From Rugalucina vietnamica (taxonomy: Eukaryota; Mollusca; Bivalvia; Lucinida; Lucinidae): a DNA stretch of 64,000 nucleotides. Of the stretch, positions 58,094-64,000 are shown in pieces. The notes beneath the pieces are model-generated. The model worked only from the letters and a program-made list of their open reading frames with translations. It was not told the DNA's origin and made no database searches. The DNA is taken from NCBI GenBank assembly GCA_964017185.1, contig OZ024875.1, positions 31,877,456 to 31,941,455 on the forward strand, given 5' to 3'. How positions within the stretch are numbered: the first letter of the stretch is position 1; every line of letters begins with the position of its first letter. The position numbers and the translations under genes are program-made.

Positions 58094-58599
58094 CAGTCAG
58101 TGGACATAATTATTCGCCACCTTTGGAAAATTCCATAGACTTACATGTATTTTCATGTTTGCAAGAAAAATTATTCTGTCTGTTCTAGTTAACATAATTT
58201 CACGATTTTGGTGTCATTTGAAAGTTAAATGAATAAAGCAATAAACAAAGGTTATTTGGTGAAGTTTCCACATTGTCATTGTATTTTTCATATACAGCAG
58301 TTTAAAGTTATAGGAAATTTTGAAAAAGTCACTTTCCCATTGACGTCAATGGTGACGTTGCCCAAAAAGTGTCCGAAAAAAATTCATGAGTTTTTAAAAC
58401 AATATAGCTTTAACACGCATGCATGGACTTAAAAGAAAAATATCTTATTTATTGCTTTATTCATTTACCTTTCAAATGACACCAAAAACATAAAAATACG
58501 TTGACCAAGAGATGCAGAATAATTTTTCTTGCAAACATGAAAGTACATGTAAGTCTATGGAGTTTTACAAAGGTGGCGAATAATTATGTCCACTGACTG
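58094..58599. mobile_element. mariner-like MITE with CAGTCAGTGG ends
   Basis: CAGTCAGTGGACATAATTAT at the left is mirrored by ATAATTATGTCCACTGACTG at the right. The arms run about 90 bp, through TTTTCATGTTTGCAAGAAAA. TA follows the right end; the left has TG in that place, probably a mutated TA. The middle holds further inverted pieces (TTTGGTGTCATTTGAAAG / CTTTCAAATGACACCAAA). Confidence 0.85.
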
Positions 58600-59127
58600 T
58601 AGTTCCATCCATAAAACGCGGGGGTTTTCCCGTTTTTATTGTGATGTTAATGTGACGGAATAGCCTCCCTTGGAAATATGCAAATTTCAAACTCGAGACT
58701 TTGTAAATCGAGTAAGTGTTGGGTATATAGCGCAGTAAACCACCCTTGGTGGATGAGCATGCTTTTCCACCAACAGGGTTTGCTGTGGCTTGGCTCGGCT
58801 GCACGTAACATTTATATTGAAAACCCCGGATGTCACAGATGGACAACTAAGGTCCATCCTGGGCGATAAACTGGTTGATCTAGACGATCCTTGATAGTAA
58901 GCTGCTGAACATCCCAGGCCGTAGACTCAGAAATAGTTGGTTTAATCTGATTTTAACTTCCTCTTAACTATTTCAAACTATCATATTTCACGCATCTCAC
59001 TGAACACCGACAATCATCCAGAAATCACTCCATGGCATACAGGCAGATCCTAGCTACAAGTTCACATTTCCCCCCGGACAGTCATACACTGGATTGCCTT
59101 ATCACCACATATCCTATTTTTTTTTTT
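58600..59127. other. Intergenic, nothing identified
   Basis: No supported feature; ends in a T-run at 59117-59127 next to the following element. Confidence 0.35.
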
Positions 59128-62100
59128 AGCTCACCTGAGCCGAAGGCTCACAGGTGAGCTTATAGGATAGGCAGGACCCGGCGTCCGTCCGTCGTCGTCC
59201 GTGCGTCGTCCACCATTTTTAGCTCACCTGAGCTAAATAGCTTATAGTATAGCTTATAGTATACCCATGCTCTGGCGTCCGTCTGTCGTCGTCCGTCGTC
59301 CACAATTTCAAAGATCTTCTTCTCTGAAACCGCTGGGCCGATTGTTCTCATATTACACATACACCATCTACAGGTAGGGGGAAAGAATAATTGTGTTTTT
59401 TGTTTTGATCGGATAAGGACTCTGGTTGCTATGGCTACTTATGCTTCCCATAGACTTATAATGGAAAAAAGTGAAAATTGCCAGTTTTTGCTGTCTTGTT
59501 GGAGATATTTGAATTTTGTTTTTGCAGAAATGTTTATTGAGTAGTCCTCTACGTTTCATGTGACTTTTGTCCTAATCCTTCATTTTGATTGGTTGCAGGG
59601 GCCCCATATAGGGCAAAATTTTGAAAAACATTCAAAAATCTTCTTCTCAGAAACTGTGAAGGGGATGAAGCCTATACTTTGTATACATGTTCCTGACAGT
59701 GGCCTCTACATAATTTGTGTTTTTTATTCCAGGCGGATAAGAACTCTGGTTGCTATGGCAACTTAAAGTTTCCATAGACTTATAATAGGAAAAGTGGAAA
59801 TCAGCTATTTTTCCGCTAAAATTGCAGACATTTGAATTTTGTTTTTGCAGAAATGTTTATTGAGTAGTGTTTGACGTTTCCTGCGAGTTTTGTCCTAATC
59901 CTTTTCTTTGATTGGTTGCTGGGGCCCCATAAAGGGCAAATTTTTGAAAAAAAAAACTTCAAAAATCTTCTCCTCAGAAACTGTCAAGTGGATGAATCCT
60001 GTACTTTGTATACATGTTCCTGACAGTAGCCTCTACATAATTTGTGTTTTTTATTCCAGTCGGATAAGAACTCTGGTTGCTATGGTAACTTTAAGTTTCC
60101 ATAGACTTATAATGGGAAAAGTGGAAATTAGCTATTTTTTGAAAACTATTGCAGCCTGAGATCTGAAAAGTGGTAGATGCAAACAACTAATGAATTAGAT
60201 GAAGGTATATGATTAATTTAGGTCAAGGTCATCTCTTGACCTTGGCCGGTCTGTCATCCATACACACTTTTCAAAGATTTTTTTCTCTGAAACCACTTGG
60301 CCAATCAAAGCCAAGTTTTATATGAAGCACCTATAGGAAGTTGGAACCAAAGTGTATATAAATAATCCAGGTCACATGACCAAGATGGCCGCCATGCCCA
60401 TATATGGTAAAAACCCTTAAAATATCTTCTCCAGAACCGGTGAACCGATTTCAACGAAACTTTGCATGAAGTATGGATGACTCAAGTACTACAATGTATA
60501 TATAAAACATGACCCTGTGGTACCTTGACTTATTTTATGGTAAGGTCAACATAGGTCGTCAATGCATTTGAACGGGGAAACCTTTTAAAATGTCATTTTA
60601 AGTGAAAGTCTTGCAGGAAAATGGGCAGCAGGACTGAAATTTAATGATTCTGAAAAAAAAAATGGACCCCAGGGGCTCATCTGCTTTTAAAATGTTATTT
60701 GAAGGGGAAAATCAGCAGGACATTGGCAAATGGACAGAATATTGATTATTCTGAAAAAGAAAATGGCCCAAGGGCTTCATCTGCCCCTGCACTGGGGTTA
60801 AATACCATAATATTCAAATATGTTTATTGGTATATGAAGCAGATCTCAGGTGAGCGTTTACAGGACCATTGGTCCTCTGGTTAAAGATCTTCTTCTCTGA
60901 AACCGCTTGGCTAATCAAAGCCAAATTTTATATGAAGCATCTATAGGAAGGGGGAACTAATGAGTATATAAGAAAACCAGGTCACATGACCAAGATGGCC
61001 GCCATGCCCATATATGGTAAAAACCCTTCAAAAATCTTCTTCACCAGAACTGGTGGACCGATTTCAACGAAACTTGGCATGAAGCATTGATGGCTCAAGC
61101 ACTACAATGTGTATATAAATCATGACCCTGTGATGACCTTGACCTATTTTACGGCAAAGTCAACATAGGTCGCCAATGCATTTGAATGGTGAAAACTTTT
61201 AAAATGTCATTTTAAGTGATTGTCTTGCAGGAAATGGGCAGTAGGACTGAATATTAATGATTCTGAAAAAAATTGGACCCCAGGGGCTCATCTGCCCCCA
61301 CCCCGGGGCAATATACATGTATATTTCCATAATATTCAAACGTCTTCTCCTCTGAAACGGCTCAGCCAATCAAAGCAAAATTTTATTTGAAGCATCTATA
61401 GAATGGGGAAATCAATGTGTATATAAATAATCTAGGTCACATGACCAAGATGGCCGCCATGCCCATATACGGTAAAAACCCTTCAAAAATCTTCTTCTCC
61501 AGAACTGGTGGACCGATTTCAAAGAAACTTGGCATGAAGCATTGATGGCTAAAGTACTACAATGTATATATAAATCATGACCCTGTGGTGACCTTGACCT
61601 ATTTTATGGCAAGGTCAACATAGGTTGCCTATGCATTTGAATGGGGAAAACTTTTAAAAAGTCATTTGAGGTGAAAATCTTGCAGGAAATAGTTAGTAGG
61701 ACTGAATATTAATGATTCTGAAAAAAGTTGAACCCAAGGGCTTATATGGCCCCATCCCGGGGCAATATACATGTATATTACCATAATATTCAAACATCTT
61801 CTCCTCTGAAACCGCTTGGCCAATTAAAGCCAAATTTTATGTGAAGCATCCATAGGATGGGGGAACCAATGTGTATATTAATAATTTAGGTCACATGACC
61901 AAGATGGCAGTCATGCCCATATATGGTAAAAACCCTTCACAAATCTTCTTCTCTGAAACCAATAGACTGATTTCAAGGAAACTTGGTGTGAAGCATTGAT
62001 GGCTAAAGTACTTCAATGTATGTATTAATCATGACCCTGTGATGACCTTGACCAAGTTTATGGCAAGGTCAACATGGGTTGCCTATGCATTTGAATGGGG

Positions 62101-62296
62101 AAAACTGTTAAAATGTCATTTGAAGGGAAAAGCCAGCAGGAAATTGGCAAATGGACAGAATATTGATTATTCTGAAAAAAGAAAATGGCCCAAGGGTGTC
62201 ATCTGCCCCTGCACTGGGGTTAAATACCATACTTTTCAAACATGTTTATATGCAGCAGATCTCAGGTGAGCGTTTACAGAACCATTGGTCCTCTGG
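59128..62296 (+). mobile_element. 455 bp-unit Helentron-like element, with a nested copy
   Basis: The outer copy starts AGCTCACCTGAGCCGAAGGC after a T run and ends with hairpin AGAACCA-T-TGGTCCT and CTGG (62293-62296) before TTTT. A second start, AGCTCACCTGAG at 59221, and a second end, AGGACCA-T-TGGTCCT-CTGG (60862-60880), show one copy inserted into another just after the head. Units carry GGTCACATGACCAAGATGGC at about 60370, 60980, 61437 and 61889, spacing near 455 bp outside the nested junction. The start and CTCAGGTGAGC near the end are inverted. No coding sequence. Confidence 0.8.
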
Positions 62297-62383
62297 TTTT
62301 TTAGTACTACCTACTCTGGCTCAGTTTAGTACAGCTGTTTGCCAGATAACCCACAAAAGTCCTTGAATACCAGCATCTGTTTT

Positions 62384-64000
62384 TAGCTCACCTGAGCTGC
62401 TAGGCTCACAAGGTGAGCTTATAGGATGGCCATGATCCGGCGTCCGTCCGTCGTCCGTCCGTCCACAATTTCAAAGATCTTCTTCTCTGAAACCGCATGG
62501 CCAACCAAAGCCAAATTTTATATGAAGCATCTATAGGAAGGGGGAACCAATGTATATATAAGAAATCCAGGTCACATGACCAAGATGGCCGCCATGCCCA
62601 TATATGGTAAAAACCCTTCAAAAATCTTCTTCTCCAGGACCGGTGGACTGAATTCAACGAAACTTGGCATGAAGCATTGATGGCTCAAGCACTACAATGT
62701 ATATATAAATCATGACCCTGTGATGACCTTGACCTATTTTACGGCAAGGTCAACATAGGTCGCCAATGCATTTGAATGGGGAAAGCTTTTAAAATGTCAT
62801 TTAAAGTGAAAGTCTTGCAGGAAATGGGCAGTAGGACTGAATATTAATGATTCTGAAAAAAATTGGACCCCAGGGGCTCATATGCCCCCACCCCGGGGCA
62901 ATATACATGTATATTACCATAATATTCAAACATCATCTCCTCTGAAACCGCTTGGCCAATCAAAGCCAAATTTTATGTGAAGCATCAATAGCAAGGGGTA
63001 ATCAATGTATATATAAATAATCCAGGTCACATGACCAAGATGGCCGCAATGCCCATATATGGTAAAAACCCTTCAAAAATCTTCTTCTCCAGAACCGGTG
63101 GATCGATTTCAAAGAAACTTGGCATGAAGCATCGATGGCTCAAGTACTACAATGTGTATATAAATCATGACCCTGTGATGACCTTGACCTTTTTTTTATG
63201 GCAAGGTCAACATAGGTCGCCAATGCATTTGAATAGGGAAAACTTTTAAAATGTCATTTAAAGTGAAAGTCTTGCAGGAAATGGGCAGTAGGACTGAATA
63301 TTAATGATTCTGAAAAAAAAATGGACCCCAGGGGCTCATCTGCCCCCACCCCAGGGCAATATACATGTATATTACCATAATATTCAAACATCTTCTCCTC
63401 TGAAACCGCTTGGCGAATCAAAGCCAAATTTTATGTGAAGCATCTATGGAATGGGGGAATTAATGTATATATAAATTATCTAGTTCACATGACCAAGATG
63501 GCTGCCATGCCCATATATGGTAAAAACCCTTCAAAAATCTTCTCTGAATCTGGTGGACCGATTTCAAAGAAACTTGGCATGAAGCACCAATGGCTGAAGA
63601 ACTACAATGTGTATATACTGTAAATTCGGAAATTTTCGCGAGACTTTTATTTCGCGAATTTTCGATTTCTGAATTATTAGCGAGTTCTTGAATTCGCGAA
63701 CGAGTACTCGTGCAGTCTATAAAGCTTATAGTAATTCTTTATTAGCGAGAACTTTATTTTCGCGAAGCAACGACTTCGCGAATATTAGCGAAAATTAAGT
63801 TCTCGCGAAAATTTCCGGATTTACAGTAAATTATGACCCTGTGGTGACCTTGACCTATTTTAGGACAAGGTCAACATAGGTCGCCAATGCATTGGAATGG
63901 GGAAAACTTTTAAAAAGTCATTTGAGGTGAAAATCTTGCAGGAAATGGGTAGTAGGACTAAATATTAATGATTCTGAGAAAAAAAATGGACCTAAGGGCT
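62384..64000 (+). mobile_element. 455 bp-unit Helentron-like element, continuing past the window
   Basis: Starts after TTTTT with AGCTCACCTGAGCTGCTAGG and a TCCG-rich head. Units with the ATGACCAAGATGGC phrase occur at about 62575, 63030 and 63487. The right end lies beyond the window. Confidence 0.8.
63618..63826. mobile_element. Foldback MITE with CTGTAAATTCGG ends, TA target
   Basis: Left CTGTAAATTCGGAAATTTTC and right GAAAATTTCCGGATTTACAG are inverted, with TA on each side. Comparison with neighbouring units (GTGTATATAAATCATGACC) shows the insertion split the unit at TA. The interior repeats TTCGCGAA and TTAGCGAG phrases in both orientations. Confidence 0.9.

Overview
This is animal nuclear DNA, AT-rich, with introns that have GT/AG borders, tRNA-derived SINEs, non-LTR retrotransposon remnants and several families of miniature elements. 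The tandem-array elements that start with TCCG-rich heads, together with the gene content, suggest a mollusc, most likely a bivalve. That assignment is inference; no species can be named from the sequence alone. Only three genes can be supported. Most of the window is repeats in and between them.

Left part (1-6800, + strand): the 3' portion of GPKOW, a spliceosome-associated G-patch/KOW protein. Five exons (870-1074, 4304-4448, 5201-5270, 6068-6153, 6656-6796) join in phase; the 5' exons lie outside the window. Its introns hold three tandem-array blocks (about 182, 151 and 147 bp units), a partial triplication of one exon, and three copies of a 236 bp foldback MITE, two of them in opposite orientation around the 70 bp exon. 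The interval 6800-18700 has no gene. It holds a hAT-like MITE, a LINE 3' fragment inside a 21 bp inverted-repeat pair, and a 2.3 kb element with 92 bp terminal inverted repeats that begins CACAGTG and is flanked by a 5 bp duplication (Transib/RAG-transposon type ends).

Centre (18748-26403, + strand): a complete SAMD9/SAMD9L-family gene of three coding exons, predicted at 1638 residues. Its last exon encodes a LOTUS-like winged helix, an AlbA_2 domain, a SIR2-like region, a STAND-type P-loop NTPase, helical repeats, an OB-fold and a C-terminal zinc ribbon. The small second coding exon encodes a canonical RHIM core (IQIGEKNSL). An N-terminal amyloid signalling motif on a SAMD9-type nuclease/NTPase is the most interesting observation here. 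It suggests an innate-immune or cell-death effector that joins RHIM assemblies.

Right part (38688-52012, - strand): a complete six-exon RIBC2 gene (379 aa), a structural protein of ciliary doublet microtubules. Its 8.9 kb second intron and 2.1 kb first intron are filled with SINEs, foldback elements, a Tc1/mariner-like MITE and another array, and may contain a nested + strand promoter. From 52 kb to the end there are SINE pieces, microsatellites, a dead LINE reverse transcriptase split by a 2.5 kb insertion containing a tandem array, a mariner-like MITE, and a long array of 455 bp units with nested copies.

A theme across the window: several unrelated arrays end in a short hairpin followed by CTAG or CTGG and then TT, and the 455 bp family lies in T-tracts. 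This is the signature of non-autonomous Helitron/Helentron elements. Their units also carry perfect transcription-factor motifs at high density (CRE, nuclear-receptor DR1 and ERR sites, CArG boxes, M-box and YY1 motifs).
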